Counted from the first letter of the stretch, positions 38,739 to 47,745 are shown. The stretch is 64,000 nt of DNA from Bifidobacterium saimiriisciurei (GCF_010667655.1 NZ_WHZU01000013.1:1-64000), one strand, 5' to 3'. Numbers and translations: made by a program. The notes: generated by a model from the letters alone, not told the origin.

Positions 38739-40367
38739 TCAGTGGTTGCGGATGGCGTTGCGCAGGGGCAGGACGCTGGCGGGCGGGACGGACAGTTCGT
38801 CGAGACCGAGGCGCAGGAACGTGTCGGTCAGGCTCAGGTCCGCGCCGAGTTCGCCGCAGATGCCGCACCAGATGTTGTGGCGGTGCGCGGCCTCGACGGC
38901 CATGCGGATCATGCGCAGCACGGCGGGCGAGTGCGGGTCGGCGAAGCGAGCGAGGTTCGGGTTCTGCCGGTCGCAGGCCAGCGTGTACTGGGTCAGGTCG
39001 TTGGTGCCGATGGAGAAGAAGTCGACCTCGGCGGCCAGTTCGTCGGCCATGATCACCGAGGCGGGCGTCTCGATCATGATGCCGACCTGGATGCGCTCGT
39101 CGAAGTCGACGTGCCCGCCGCGCAGCTCGTCCTTGACCTCGTCGAGGATCTTCTTGGCGTCGCGCACCTCCTGGACGGAGGTTATCATGGGCAGCATGAT
39201 GGCGATGTTGCCGTACGCGGAGGCGCGCAGCAGGGCGCGCAGCTGGACCTTGAAGATCTCCGGCCGGGTCAGGCAGATGCGAATGGCACGGTAGCCGAGG
39301 GCGGGATTGTCCTCATGCTCGAGGTTGAAGTAGCCGACCTGCTTGTCCGCGCCGATGTCGAGCGTGCGGATCACGACGAGCCGGTCGCCCATCTTCTGCG
39401 CGACTTCCCTGTAGGCCTCGAACTGGAATTCCTCGGTCGGCCAGTCCTCGCTCTCCAGGTACAGGAACTCGCTGCGGAACAGGCCGATGCCCTCGGCGTC
39501 GTTGGCCAATACGGCGGCCACGTCCGAGGGGCGACCGATGTTGGCGTACAGACGCACCTGCTGGCCGCTCTTGGTCTCGGTGGGCTTGCCCTTGAGCTCC
39601 TGCAGGAGGCGCAGGTGCTCCTCGAACTGGGCCTTCCTGCCCTGGTATTCGGCGAGGGTCTTCTCATCCGGGTCCACGAACACCAGGCCGCTGGTGCCGT
39701 CGATCACGGCGGTACGGCCGTCGTCGGCCGGGTCGAAGGCGTCGCCGATGCCGATGATGGCGGGCAGGCCCATCGTGCGGGCCAGGATCGCGGTGTGCGA
39801 GTTCGCGGAACCCCTGGCGGTCACGAAGCCCAAAACCTTGGACCGGTCGAGCTGCACGGTCTCGCTGGGGGCCAAGTCCTCGGCGAGGATGATGCGGCTA
39901 TCGCCGCCTGTGTCTGCCGCGGTGCCGCCGCGCCGTCCTTCGAGCACGTTGATCACGCGGCGGGAAACATCCTTGACGTCGGCGGCGCGCGCCTGCATGT
40001 ACGAGTTGTCCATTGCTGCGAACATGGCGGCGAACTGTTCGGCGGTGCTGTTGACCGCGAACTCGGCGTTCACCTTGCTCGATGTGATCAGGTCCTCGAT
40101 GCTCTCCACGTAGTCCGGATCCTGGAGCATGAGCCGGTGGGTGTCGAACAATTCCGCCTTGCCCTCGCCGAACTCGGCCGCGGTTCTGTCGCGTAATTGC
40201 TTCAATTGGGCGACGGCCGCGTCACGGGCCGACCGGAAGCGCTCCACCTCGGACTGCGGGTCGTCGGGCGAACGGCGTTCCACGGCATGGCCGGCGGTAT
40301 CGGGCACGTGAATCACGCCGATGGCGATGCCGGCGGACACGCCGACGCCTCGTATCATTCCCATCAT
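38739..40367 (-). CDS. ptsI: Phosphoenolpyruvate-protein phosphotransferase, PTS enzyme I
   Basis: First protein of the sugar phosphotransferase system: it takes phosphate from PEP and passes it to HPr. The 542-residue product has phospho-His191 in ARGSANSHTAILART, the PEP-binding domain signature DLTQYTLACDRQNP and the active-site Cys in WCGICGELGAD. GGAGG lies 3 to 6 nt before two consecutive ATG codons. HPr (ptsH), often next to ptsI, is not found beside it in this window. It follows the methyltransferase gene by 9 bp. Confidence 0.96.
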   Translation of the reverse strand: MMGMIRGVGVSAGIAIGVIHVPDTAGHAVERRSPDDPQSEVERFRSARDAAVAQLKQLRDRTAAEFGEGKAELFDTHRLMLQDPDYVESIEDLITSSKVNAEFAVNSTAEQFAAMFAAMDNSYMQARAADVKDVSRRVINVLEGRRGGTAADTGGDSRIILAEDLAPSETVQLDRSKVLGFVTARGSANSHTAILARTMGLPAIIGIGDAFDPADDGRTAVIDGTSGLVFVDPDEKTLAEYQGRKAQFEEHLRLLQELKGKPTETKSGQQVRLYANIGRPSDVAAVLANDAEGIGLFRSEFLYLESEDWPTEEFQFEAYREVAQKMGDRLVVIRTLDIGADKQVGYFNLEHEDNPALGYRAIRICLTRPEIFKVQLRALLRASAYGNIAIMLPMITSVQEVRDAKKILDEVKDELRGGHVDFDERIQVGIMIETPASVIMADELAAEVDFFSIGTNDLTQYTLACDRQNPNLARFADPHSPAVLRMIRMAVEAAHRHNIWCGICGELGADLSLTDTFLRLGLDELSVPPASVLPLRNAIRNH

Positions 40368-40376
40368 GCCCCTCCC

Positions 40377-41117
40377 CTATGCCACGGCCCGGCACAGCGA
40401 TGCGATGCCGCCGGACAGGGGCCTTGCCGCCACGTCATGCCACCCCGTCTCGCGCAGCATCGCCATGACGCCATGTCGGCCCGGCCATTGGGCGATGGAT
40501 GCGTTGAGATACCGGTAGGCGTCGGCGCCGCCGCCGATCAGGCCCCCCAGAAGCGGCAGCATCACGGTCGAGTAGCGCGTGTAGACCGCACGCCACAGGA
40601 GATCGTCCGGCATGTCGAAGTCAAGGACGACGATGCGGCCGCCGGGACGGCATACGCGTCGCATCTGCGCGAGCGCGACCTCAGGATACGGCATGTTTCT
40701 CAGTCCGTAGGAGACGGTCACGGCGTCGAACTCCCCGTCGGCGAACGGCAGCCGCATGGCGTCGGCGGCGACGTAACGCACTTCCCCGCGTCGAATGCCA
40801 TGCCGGTTCACACGGGACCCATCGGTTTCACGTCGGCAAGCCACGGCGAGCATGCCGTCGGCGATGTCGCAGCCGATGACGTCGGCGCCGCGGTTCGCGA
40901 GCGCGCGGGAGGATGCTCCGGTTCCGCAGGCGACGTCGAGGATGTGCAGGCCGGCGAGGGAGCCGCCGCGGGTGGTTTCCAGCGCACGGACCGCGGCGCG
41001 TCGCCATAGCCGGTCCTGTCCCATCGAGGCGAGATCGTTGACGAGGTCGTAGCGTTCGGCGATTGTGGAGAACATGGCGTTCTGCCGCCGTGTGCTCTTG
41101 CGGGTGTCCGTGTCCAT
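40377..41117 (-). CDS. UbiE/MenG-like SAM-dependent methyltransferase
   Basis: Class I SAM methyltransferase, 246 residues, with SAM motif DVACGTGASSRAL and the UbiE pattern ADAMRLPFADGEFDAVTVSYGLRNM, followed by PGGRIVVLDF. UbiE/MenG methylates demethylmenaquinone, but bifidobacteria are not known to make menaquinone, so the substrate here may differ. The ATG at 41117 gives a family-like beginning; the site GTGGG is weak. It is co-directional with ptsI at a 9-bp gap. Confidence 0.85.
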   Translation of the reverse strand: MDTDTRKSTRRQNAMFSTIAERYDLVNDLASMGQDRLWRRAAVRALETTRGGSLAGLHILDVACGTGASSRALANRGADVIGCDIADGMLAVACRRETDGSRVNRHGIRRGEVRYVAADAMRLPFADGEFDAVTVSYGLRNMPYPEVALAQMRRVCRPGGRIVVLDFDMPDDLLWRAVYTRYSTVMLPLLGGLIGGGADAYRYLNASIAQWPGRHGVMAMLRETGWHDVAARPLSGGIASLCRAVA

Positions 41118-41215
41118 GTGCCCACGATACCGCGTGTCGCGGATGCGGCCGGTGCGCGGCGTATTCGCTCGCGGGAGGGCTGTTCTTCGGTCGGATGCCG
41201 CGGTCGGATATGGGA

Positions 41216-41249
41216 AAGGCCTCCGCGCGGTTCGTCGCGCGGAGGCCTT
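41216..41249 (-). terminator. Terminator of the glutamate-type ABC operon
   Basis: A 14-bp perfect stem (41216-41229 and 41236-41249) with a 6-nt loop, 50 bp after the gluD stop codon; the minus strand ends the stem with CCTTTCCC. Confidence 0.8.
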
Positions 41250-41298
41250 CACGGCCGTCGGTTCTTCACCGTCTGGCCGTCATCGATGGTGACGGGGG

Positions 41299-42510
41299 TC
41301 AGATCTTCGTCTTGCCGCCGATGTCGTTGTGCCCCTTGCCGATGTCGTTGCCGTGCTTGAAGGAGGCGGCGCCGAAGCGGTGGTGGTCGCCGGAGAAGCT
41401 CTTCTTGGATTCCGGATGGCCGTCCGTCTTCCTTTCGGTTTTGCCGGCCTTCTTCTCGTCGGGCTTCTGGTCGCGGTTGTCGGGATGCGTCTCGTCGTAG
41501 CCCTGCTCGTAGCGGGTGCGTCGCCAGTTGTGGATGGACGCGTTCGTGCCGCGGTGGTGCACGTGGTATTTGCGTGGGGTGCCGCCGAGCGGCAGCTCCT
41601 TGACCTCCTGGGCCACGGCGATCTGGTTGACGTTGGACGGGTCCATCACGGCGATGGGCGCGACGGGCTCGGTGTCGACGGGTGCGGCGGTGCGCTGCTG
41701 CATGTGTTCGGGCAGCCATTCGGCGAGCCTGGACAGCAGCCAGCAGGCGAAGAAGTAGACCACGCCGGCCACGACGAGCGTCTGGAGGATGTTGAAGTAC
41801 ATCGATCCGAGTCGGCGGGACTCCTGCAGCAGGTCGGTGTACATGATGATGGATCCGAGGGCGGTGTCCTTGAGCACGACGACCAGCTGGGTGACGGCGG
41901 CGGGCAGCATGGCGTTGATGGCCTGCGGCACCTCGATCTGCATGAGCGACTCGGTGCGGGTCAGGCCCAGTGCGAGTGCGGCCTCGCGCTGTCCGCCGGG
42001 CAGGTTGCCCACGCCGGAGCGCACGAGCTCGGCGACGACGGAGCCGTTGTAGAGCACGAGCGCCAGGACGACGGCCCAGTAGGAGGGCTCGCCCATGCCG
42101 GCGAAGGCGAACCAGCGCCAGAAGAAGATCATGAGCAGCAGCACGGGCACGGCTCGGCAGAACTCGACGACGACCGACGAGACGCCGCGCACGATGATGC
42201 TGGGCAGCAGTCGTCCGATGCCGAAGAGCAGGCCGAAGAGCACGGAGCCGACGACGGCGAGCACGGACGCCTTGATGGTCATCCACAGGCCGGGCAGGTA
42301 GAAGTCGGTCCACGCCTCCTTTTCGAGCGCGGGCTTCCACAGCTCCCAGCTGAGCTGGTTCTCGCCGTCCGGCGGGTTGTGCAGGCGCATGAGGATGAGC
42401 GCGAGGACGACGATGAAGCATGCGGCCGCGACCCAGTTGATGACGGCGATGCGGCGGCGGCCCTTGGGACCGGGCTGGTCGAACAGGACCGATGAGGATG
42501 TGTTGTTCAT
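41299..42510 (-). CDS. gluD: Glutamate-type ABC transporter permease with long C-terminal tail
   Basis: HisM/GluD-type polar amino acid permease, 403 residues. The membrane domain (about 20-270) contains the EAA loop at REAALALGLTRTESLMQIEVP. Residues 271-403 are a hydrophilic Lys/Asp/His-rich tail (KYHVHHR, GDHHRF, KHGND) that ordinary GluD proteins of about 270 to 290 residues lack; it should be cytoplasmic. AAGAAGG lies about 11 nt before the ATG. It is the last gene of gluA-gluB-gluC-gluD. Confidence 0.9.
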   Translation of the reverse strand: MNNTSSSVLFDQPGPKGRRRIAVINWVAAACFIVVLALILMRLHNPPDGENQLSWELWKPALEKEAWTDFYLPGLWMTIKASVLAVVGSVLFGLLFGIGRLLPSIIVRGVSSVVVEFCRAVPVLLLMIFFWRWFAFAGMGEPSYWAVVLALVLYNGSVVAELVRSGVGNLPGGQREAALALGLTRTESLMQIEVPQAINAMLPAAVTQLVVVLKDTALGSIIMYTDLLQESRRLGSMYFNILQTLVVAGVVYFFACWLLSRLAEWLPEHMQQRTAAPVDTEPVAPIAVMDPSNVNQIAVAQEVKELPLGGTPRKYHVHHRGTNASIHNWRRTRYEQGYDETHPDNRDQKPDEKKAGKTERKTDGHPESKKSFSGDHHRFGAASFKHGNDIGKGHNDIGGKTKI

Positions 42511-42517
42511 TGCCGGG

Positions 42518-43195
42518 TCACCTTCTTACCGCGAGCTTGTTGGACAGGTATGTGGTCAGCATGCCGATGGGGATGATGAGGACCACGTAGCCGAACGCGA
42601 AGATCAGGAAGATCGAGACGATCACGTCGGGGTGGTATTCGATCATCTGGCTCATCAGCGACGAGGTCTCCGTTGCCACGGATGCGGCGGCCGCGACGGT
42701 GGAGTTCTTCAGCAATGCGATGAACGTGTTGCCCAGTGGCGCCACGGAGCCGCGGAAGGCCTGCGGCAGGATGATCTCGGTGGCCGACTGCATGAAGCCC
42801 AGTCCGAGGGCGCGCGCCGCCTCGGCCTGGCCGAGCGGCACCGTGTTGATGCCGCTTCGCAGCGACTCGCACACGAACGCGGCCGTGTACAGGCTCAGGC
42901 CGGTGACGGCGAGCCAGAAGAAGTTCGTGGCGAACGTGTCGGAGAAGGTGAGCTTGAGCTGGGCGTAGGCGCCGAGCACCATGAACACCATGATGATGGT
43001 CAGCGGCATGTTCTTGAAGAACTCGACGTAGCCTCCGGCGACGGCGCGCATGGAGCCGATGGGCGAGATGCGCATCATCACGAGGATGACGCCGAGGATG
43101 AGCGAGAACAGCGCCGACCACAGGGTCAGCTCGATGTTGACGAGGAACGCGGCGGGGATGTCGTATTCGGAGAACAGGCTGATGAAGCTTTCCAT
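42518..43195 (-). CDS. gluC: Glutamate-type ABC transporter permease
   Basis: HisQ/GluC-type permease of 225 residues with four to five membrane segments and the EAA loop at AEAARALGLGFMQSATEIILPQAF. GGGGGAG overlaps the end of gluB and the intergenic gap is 1 nt. It pairs with GluD to form the membrane part of a polar amino acid importer. Glutamate as substrate is inferred from similarity to the corynebacterial gluABCD arrangement. Confidence 0.91.
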   Translation of the reverse strand: MESFISLFSEYDIPAAFLVNIELTLWSALFSLILGVILVMMRISPIGSMRAVAGGYVEFFKNMPLTIIMVFMVLGAYAQLKLTFSDTFATNFFWLAVTGLSLYTAAFVCESLRSGINTVPLGQAEAARALGLGFMQSATEIILPQAFRGSVAPLGNTFIALLKNSTVAAAASVATETSSLMSQMIEYHPDVIVSIFLIFAFGYVVLIIPIGMLTTYLSNKLAVRR

Positions 43196-43196
43196 G

Positions 43197-44036
43197 TCAC
43201 TCCCCCTCCGTGGGCTTCGGCGGATTGTACTGCGCGTTCGGCTTGTATCCGGTGCCCTTGGTGTTGTCCTCGACGGCGCGCTGCCAGGCGCCGTCCTTGA
43301 TCATGGATTCGATGGCGGCGTTGATCTTCTTCGCGAAGGCCTTGTCGCCTTTCTTGATGCCCACGCCGTAGTATTCCTGCGTGAACGGCTTGCCCACGAC
43401 CTTGAGCTTGCCGCGGGAGGCGGATGCGAGGCCGGCGAGGATGATGTCGTCGGTGGTCACGGCGTCGACGATGCCGGAGAACAGCGCGGTGGCGCATTCG
43501 GCGTAGCCGGGCTGCTCCATGAGCTGCACCTCGTTGGCGAACTTCTCCTTGACGGTGGTGGCGGAGGTGGAGCCGGTCACCGAGCACAGACGCTTGCCGT
43601 TGAGGTCCTCGGGGCCCTTGATGCTGGTGTCGTCGCGTCGGACGAGCAGGTCCTGGCCGGCCACGAAGTACGGGCCGGCGAACGACACGGCGTTCTTGCG
43701 TGCGTCGGTGATGGAGTACGTGGCGAGGATCATGTCGACGTCGCCGTTCTGCAGCATGGCCTCACGCTGCTTGGACGGCGCCTCCTTCCAGACGATCTCG
43801 TCCTCGGAGTACCCCAGCTGCTTGGCCACGTACTTGGCCACGTCCACGTCGAAACCGACGTAGGTGCCGGACTTCTTGAAGCCGAGGCCCGGCTGGTCGA
43901 ATTTGATGCCGATGCGGATCTTGCCCGCCTCGTCGCCCGAGCCGCATGCGGCGACCGAGCATATGCACGCCACGACGCAGACCGCGGCGAGCAGTCTCTT
44001 CCACAGCCGTGCGAAGGCTGTCTTCACTCTGTTCAT
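43197..44036 (-). CDS. gluB: Glutamate-type ABC transporter substrate-binding lipoprotein
   Basis: Family 3 (polar amino acid) solute-binding protein of 279 residues. The signal ends in VAAC (Cys31), giving a lipid anchor. Family pattern: IRIGIKFDQPGLGF, GTYVGFDVDVAKYVA, and LNGKRLCSVTGSTS. GGAAG lies 8 nt before the ATG. It follows gluA after a 70-bp spacer. Confidence 0.91.
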   Translation of the reverse strand: MNRVKTAFARLWKRLLAAVCVVACICSVAACGSGDEAGKIRIGIKFDQPGLGFKKSGTYVGFDVDVAKYVAKQLGYSEDEIVWKEAPSKQREAMLQNGDVDMILATYSITDARKNAVSFAGPYFVAGQDLLVRRDDTSIKGPEDLNGKRLCSVTGSTSATTVKEKFANEVQLMEQPGYAECATALFSGIVDAVTTDDIILAGLASASRGKLKVVGKPFTQEYYGVGIKKGDKAFAKKINAAIESMIKDGAWQRAVEDNTKGTGYKPNAQYNPPKPTEGE

Positions 44037-44106
44037 AGATAATCTTCCGTTTCCTCTGTTCTTCTTGATTCGTCTTGTCCTGACAGGATGCCGTCGTGCG
44101 GCGGAA

Positions 44107-44877
44107 TCAGTGCGTGAGGATCTTGGAGAGGAAGTCCTTGGCGCGTTCGCTCTTCGGATGGTCGAAGAACTCGTCGGGCGAGGCCTCCTCGAGGATCTGC
44201 CCGTCGGCCATGAACACGATGCGGTCGGCGGCTCGGCGCGCGAAGCCCATCTCGTGGGTTACGCAGATCATGGTCATGCCCTCGTGGGCCAGTTCGATCA
44301 TGACGTCGAGCACCTCGTTGACCATCTCGGGGTCGAGCGCGGAGGTCGGCTCGTCGAAGAGCATGACCTTGGGGTGCATGGCGAGGGCGCGGGCGATGGC
44401 GACGCGCTGCTGCTGGCCGCCGGAGAGCTGGGCCGGCATCTTGGACGCCTGGGAGTCGACGCCGACGCGGGCGAGCAGCTCCATGGCCTGGTCCTCGGCC
44501 TCCTTCTTCGCCATGTGGCGCACGCGGATCGGGGCCAGGGCCACGTTCTCGAGAATGGTCTTGTTGGCGAACAGGTTGAACGACTGGAACACCATGCCGA
44601 CCTCGGCGCGCAGGCGGGCGAGCTCCTTGCCCTCCTGGGGCAGGGGCTTGCCGTCGATGCGGATGTCGCCGGAGTCGATGGTCTCCAGGCGGTTGATGGT
44701 GCGGCACATCGTGGACTTGCCGGATCCGGAGGGGCCGACGACGACCAGCACCTCGCCCCTGGCGACCTTGAGGTTGATGTCCTTCAGAACGTGCAGATCG
44801 CCGAAATGCTTCTCCACGTGGGTGAGTTCCACAAGCGGACGTGAGCTGTCCGTACGGTAAATTTTCTCTTCTGACAT
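44107..44877 (-). CDS. gluA: Glutamate-type ABC transporter ATP-binding protein
   Basis: ATPase of the polar amino acid importer, 256 residues: Walker [10 protein letters not shown], signature [15 protein letters not shown], Walker [13 protein letters not shown] and His in VTHEMGF. The ATG at 44877 is preceded by no ribosome binding site, but a near-consensus -10 element TATACT (44889-44884) ends exactly 6 nt before it. This strongly suggests a leaderless mRNA starting at the A of the ATG. It heads the operon and is divergent from the NitT/TauT-type importer. Confidence 0.94.
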   Translation of the reverse strand: MSEEKIYRTDSSRPLVELTHVEKHFGDLHVLKDINLKVARGEVLVVVGPSGSGKSTMCRTINRLETIDSGDIRIDGKPLPQEGKELARLRAEVGMVFQSFNLFANKTILENVALAPIRVRHMAKKEAEDQAMELLARVGVDSQASKMPAQLSGGQQQRVAIARALAMHPKVMLFDEPTSALDPEMVNEVLDVMIELAHEGMTMICVTHEMGFARRAADRIVFMADGQILEEASPDEFFDHPKSERAKDFLSKILTH

Positions 44878-44883
44878 AGGTGC

Positions 44884-44889
44884 AGTATA
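44884..44889 (-). promoter_or_regulatory. -10 element for leaderless gluA mRNA
   Basis: TATACT on the minus strand, 6 nt before the gluA ATG. The -35 region is not obvious. Confidence 0.5.
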
Positions 44890-45021
44890 GCCCATGCCTT
44901 GGTTTCAAACGTTTTACGCGCTCTCTTCGTGGAATCGGGACCGTGCCGGGACGGCTCCGTCCGATGCCCCCGACGTGATTTTGGCTGGGTGCCCATCTAG
45001 CGGACAAACCCACCAAATTAA

Positions 45022-45053
45022 CGCGGACGCCGTTATCATGATGCCCGTCCGCG
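45022..45053. promoter_or_regulatory. Dyad over the promoter of the NitT/TauT-type operon
   Basis: CGCGGACG (45022-45029) and CGTCCGCG (45046-45053) flank a 16-bp centre containing TATCAT, a plausible -10 element. It could be an operator or a leader hairpin. No riboswitch was recognised. Confidence 0.4.
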
Positions 45054-45090
45054 CAAAAGCGCATGACCACGAGAGAACAGAAGGACATCC

Positions 45091-46098
45091 ATGAACGCAG
45101 CAACCCGCAAGTTCCGCTCCGTCGTGGCGGCCACCGCCGCCGTGCTGATCGCCGCCACCACTCTGGCCGGCTGCGGCGGCTCGTCCGCGTCCTCGAAGGA
45201 CGCCGACGCCGCCGTGTCGATCGGCGTGGAGCCCTGGCTGGGATACGCCCCCTGGTACATCGCCGAGAAGAACGGCTACTTCAAGGACCAGAACGTCAGC
45301 GCCACGATCACGAACTTCGACACCGACTCCGACATGAACGCCGCCATCGCCGCGGGCAAGATCCAGGCGGGCAACGTCGGCACGCAGAGCGCGCTGCAGA
45401 TGCTGGAGAACAAGGTGGACGTCTCCGTGGTGATGGTGCTCGACGCCTCCGAGACCGCCGACGCCATCATCTCCGACGGCAGCATGGCAAGCGTGGCCGA
45501 CCTCAAGGGCAAGTCCGTCGCCTACGAGGAGGGCAGCACCTCCGACGTGCTGCTCAACTACGCCCTCGAGGAGCAGGGACTGGGCGTGGACGACATCAAG
45601 AAGGTGCCGATGAGCGCCAGCTCCGCCGGCACCGCGGTGATCGCCGGCAAGGTCCCCGCCGCGGTGACCTATGAGCCGTACATCACCGAGGCGAGGCAGA
45701 AGGACCCGAACATCAAGGTGGTGTACACGCCGAGCGCCAAGGAGGGCCTGATCTCCGACGTGCTGGTGGTGCGCAACGACTTCATCAAGAACCACCCCGA
45801 TCAGCTGACCAGCCTGCTCAAGGCCTGGGACCAGTCCATCGCCTTCTATGACAAGAACACCGACGAGGGCCAGGAGATCATCGCGACCGCGATCGGCTCG
45901 AAGAAGGAGGACCTCAAGACCGCGTTCGCGGGCGTGAGGTACTTCACCGCCAAGGACAACGCCGGCAAGCTCACCGGCGACTTCAAGTCCACGTTCGAGG
46001 CGGTGAACAAGGCCTCCATCAAGGCCAAGATCGTCAACGGCACGCTGAACCCGGACGACTATGTGAACGCCGAGTTCGCGCAGAAGGCGGCCAGGTGA
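45091..46098 (+). CDS. NitT/TauT-type ABC transporter substrate-binding lipoprotein
   Basis: SsuA/TauA/ThiY-like binding protein of 335 residues with lipobox LAGC (Cys28). Family pattern: SIGVEPWLGYAPWYIAEKNGYF, KIQAGNVGTQSALQ, and VPAAVTYEPYI. GAAGGA lies 6 nt before the ATG. It heads a three-gene importer; the stop codon overlaps the permease start (TGATG). Members transport sulfonates, nitrate, pyrimidine precursors or other small ligands; the ligand cannot be read from this sequence and no sulfonate- or thiamine-related gene is adjacent. Confidence 0.9.
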   Translation: MNAATRKFRSVVAATAAVLIAATTLAGCGGSSASSKDADAAVSIGVEPWLGYAPWYIAEKNGYFKDQNVSATITNFDTDSDMNAAIAAGKIQAGNVGTQSALQMLENKVDVSVVMVLDASETADAIISDGSMASVADLKGKSVAYEEGSTSDVLLNYALEEQGLGVDDIKKVPMSASSAGTAVIAGKVPAAVTYEPYITEARQKDPNIKVVYTPSAKEGLISDVLVVRNDFIKNHPDQLTSLLKAWDQSIAFYDKNTDEGQEIIATAIGSKKEDLKTAFAGVRYFTAKDNAGKLTGDFKSTFEAVNKASIKAKIVNGTLNPDDYVNAEFAQKAAR

Positions 46099-46904
46099 TG
46101 GCGGCCCCGGAAAAACGCAGGCGCGCGAGGCGACTTCGCACGCCGCTGACCCGCGGCCAGCGCATCGCCGCGCCCGTGGTCACCTTCGCGGTGCTGCTGG
46201 CGCTGTGGGCCGCGGTGACCGAGACCGGCGCAGTGGACCCGCTGTTCCTCCCCTCCCCCTCCGCGGTGGCGCACGCCCTGGCCGACCAGGCCGCCCAGGG
46301 CGTGCTGCTGGCCGACGTCGGCACCAGCGTGTACCGCATCACCGTCGGCTACCTCATCGCCGTGGTGATGGCGGTTCCGCTGGGCGTGATGATGGGCGTG
46401 AACGAATGGGTGCTCAGCGCCGTGGAACCGCTGATGGACTTCATCCGGTACATGCCCGTGGTGGCGTTCGTGCCGCTGACGATCATCTGGGCCGGCACCG
46501 ACGACCTGCAGAAGTTCCTCATCATATGGATGGGCACGTTCTTCCAGCTGGTGCTGCTGGTGTGCGACGCGGTGATGCAGGTGCCGCAGAACCTCATCGA
46601 CTTCGGCGAGACGCTGGGCATGCGGAAGCACGACATCATCATGCGCATCGTGTTCCCCGCGTCGCTGCCGCGCATCTGGGATGCGCTCCGCGTGAGCCTC
46701 GGCTGGGCGTGGACATGGCTCGTGGTGGCCGAGCTGGTGGCCGCCACGTCGGGTCTGGGATACCGGATCACCGTGTCGCAGCGGTATTTCGCCACGGACG
46801 TGATCATCGGATACGTGGTGGTGCTTGGAATCCTCGGCCTGTTCTTCGATCAGGTGATGCGGGCCATCGGCAAGCGCGCATTCAGGCGCTGGGAGGGAAG
46901 ATGA
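46098..46904 (+). CDS. NitT/TauT-type ABC transporter permease
   Basis: SsuC/TauC-like permease, 268 residues, about six membrane segments. The EAA loop is at DFGETLGMRKHDIIMRIVFPASLPRI. The ATG at 46098 overlaps the stop codon of the binding-protein gene by one base; a GTG one codon earlier is possible. The stop codon overlaps an ATG of the next gene, so all three genes are translationally coupled. Confidence 0.91.
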   Translation: MAAPEKRRRARRLRTPLTRGQRIAAPVVTFAVLLALWAAVTETGAVDPLFLPSPSAVAHALADQAAQGVLLADVGTSVYRITVGYLIAVVMAVPLGVMMGVNEWVLSAVEPLMDFIRYMPVVAFVPLTIIWAGTDDLQKFLIIWMGTFFQLVLLVCDAVMQVPQNLIDFGETLGMRKHDIIMRIVFPASLPRIWDALRVSLGWAWTWLVVAELVAATSGLGYRITVSQRYFATDVIIGYVVVLGILGLFFDQVMRAIGKRAFRRWEGR

Positions 46905-47689
46905 TGAACGAGAACACCGCACGAGACGCAACGATGCCGGCAGCGCCGCGCATCAGCGTGCAGGACGTGTCGATGTCATTCGGCGATCTGAACGTGCTGG
47001 AGCACATCGACCTGGATTTCCATGAGAACGAGTTCGTGGCCGTCGTGGGCGCCTCGGGCTGTGGCAAGAGCACGCTGCTGTCGATCATCGGCGGCCTTCT
47101 GGAGCCCACGGCCGGTGCGGTGTCCGCAAGCGGGAGGCCGGTGGACGGACCGGGGCGCGACCGCGGCATCGTGTTCCAGCAGCCGGCACTGCTGCCGTGG
47201 CTGAGCTGTCTGGGCAATGTGGAGTTCGCACTGCGCGGGGAGAAGGGCCTGTCGAAGGCCGAGCGTCTGGAGATCGCGCGGCGTCATCTGGCCGATGTGA
47301 AGCTCGCCGGATTCGAGAACGCGTATCCGAACGAACTGTCGGGCGGCATGAAGCAGCGTCTCGCCCTGGCGAGGTCGCTGTCGTATCGTCCGCAGGTATT
47401 GCTGATGGATGAGCCGTTCGGCGCATTGGACGCGCTGACGCGCCAGGAGATGCAGATTCTGCTCACCCAGGTGTGGGAGGCCAACCGCATGACCGTGATG
47501 ATGGTGACCCACGACATCGAGGAGGCCGTGTTCACCGCGGACCGTGTGGTGGTGCTCACGCCTCGTCCGGGCCGCATCCGCGAGGACATCGCCATCGACC
47601 TGCCTCGTCCGCGCACGCAGGAGATGATCGCCACCGACCGGTTCCAATCCCATGTGCAGCGCATATGGGACCTCATCCACGAACGGTAG
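46904..47689 (+). CDS. NitT/TauT-type ABC transporter ATP-binding protein
   Basis: SsuB/TauB-like ATPase, 261 residues: Walker A GASGCGKST, signature LSGGMKQRLALARSL, Walker B VLLMDEPFGALDALTR and VTHDIEEAV, all typical of this class. Two consecutive ATG codons (46901 and 46904) are possible; the second has GGAGG at 7 nt. A bidirectional terminator follows 57 bp later. Confidence 0.93.
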   Translation: MNENTARDATMPAAPRISVQDVSMSFGDLNVLEHIDLDFHENEFVAVVGASGCGKSTLLSIIGGLLEPTAGAVSASGRPVDGPGRDRGIVFQQPALLPWLSCLGNVEFALRGEKGLSKAERLEIARRHLADVKLAGFENAYPNELSGGMKQRLALARSLSYRPQVLLMDEPFGALDALTRQEMQILLTQVWEANRMTVMMVTHDIEEAVFTADRVVVLTPRPGRIREDIAIDLPRPRTQEMIATDRFQSHVQRIWDLIHER

Positions 47690-47745
47690 ACGGATCGGGC
47701 CGCGTGAAAACGCCGGCCGTCCGTCGTCATGAAGCCGATTGGCCA

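Noticed and set aside
44890-45090. Possible riboswitch (thiamine or SAM type) before the NitT/TauT operon
   Set aside because: No conserved riboswitch core motifs; only a simple dyad over a promoter-like sequence.
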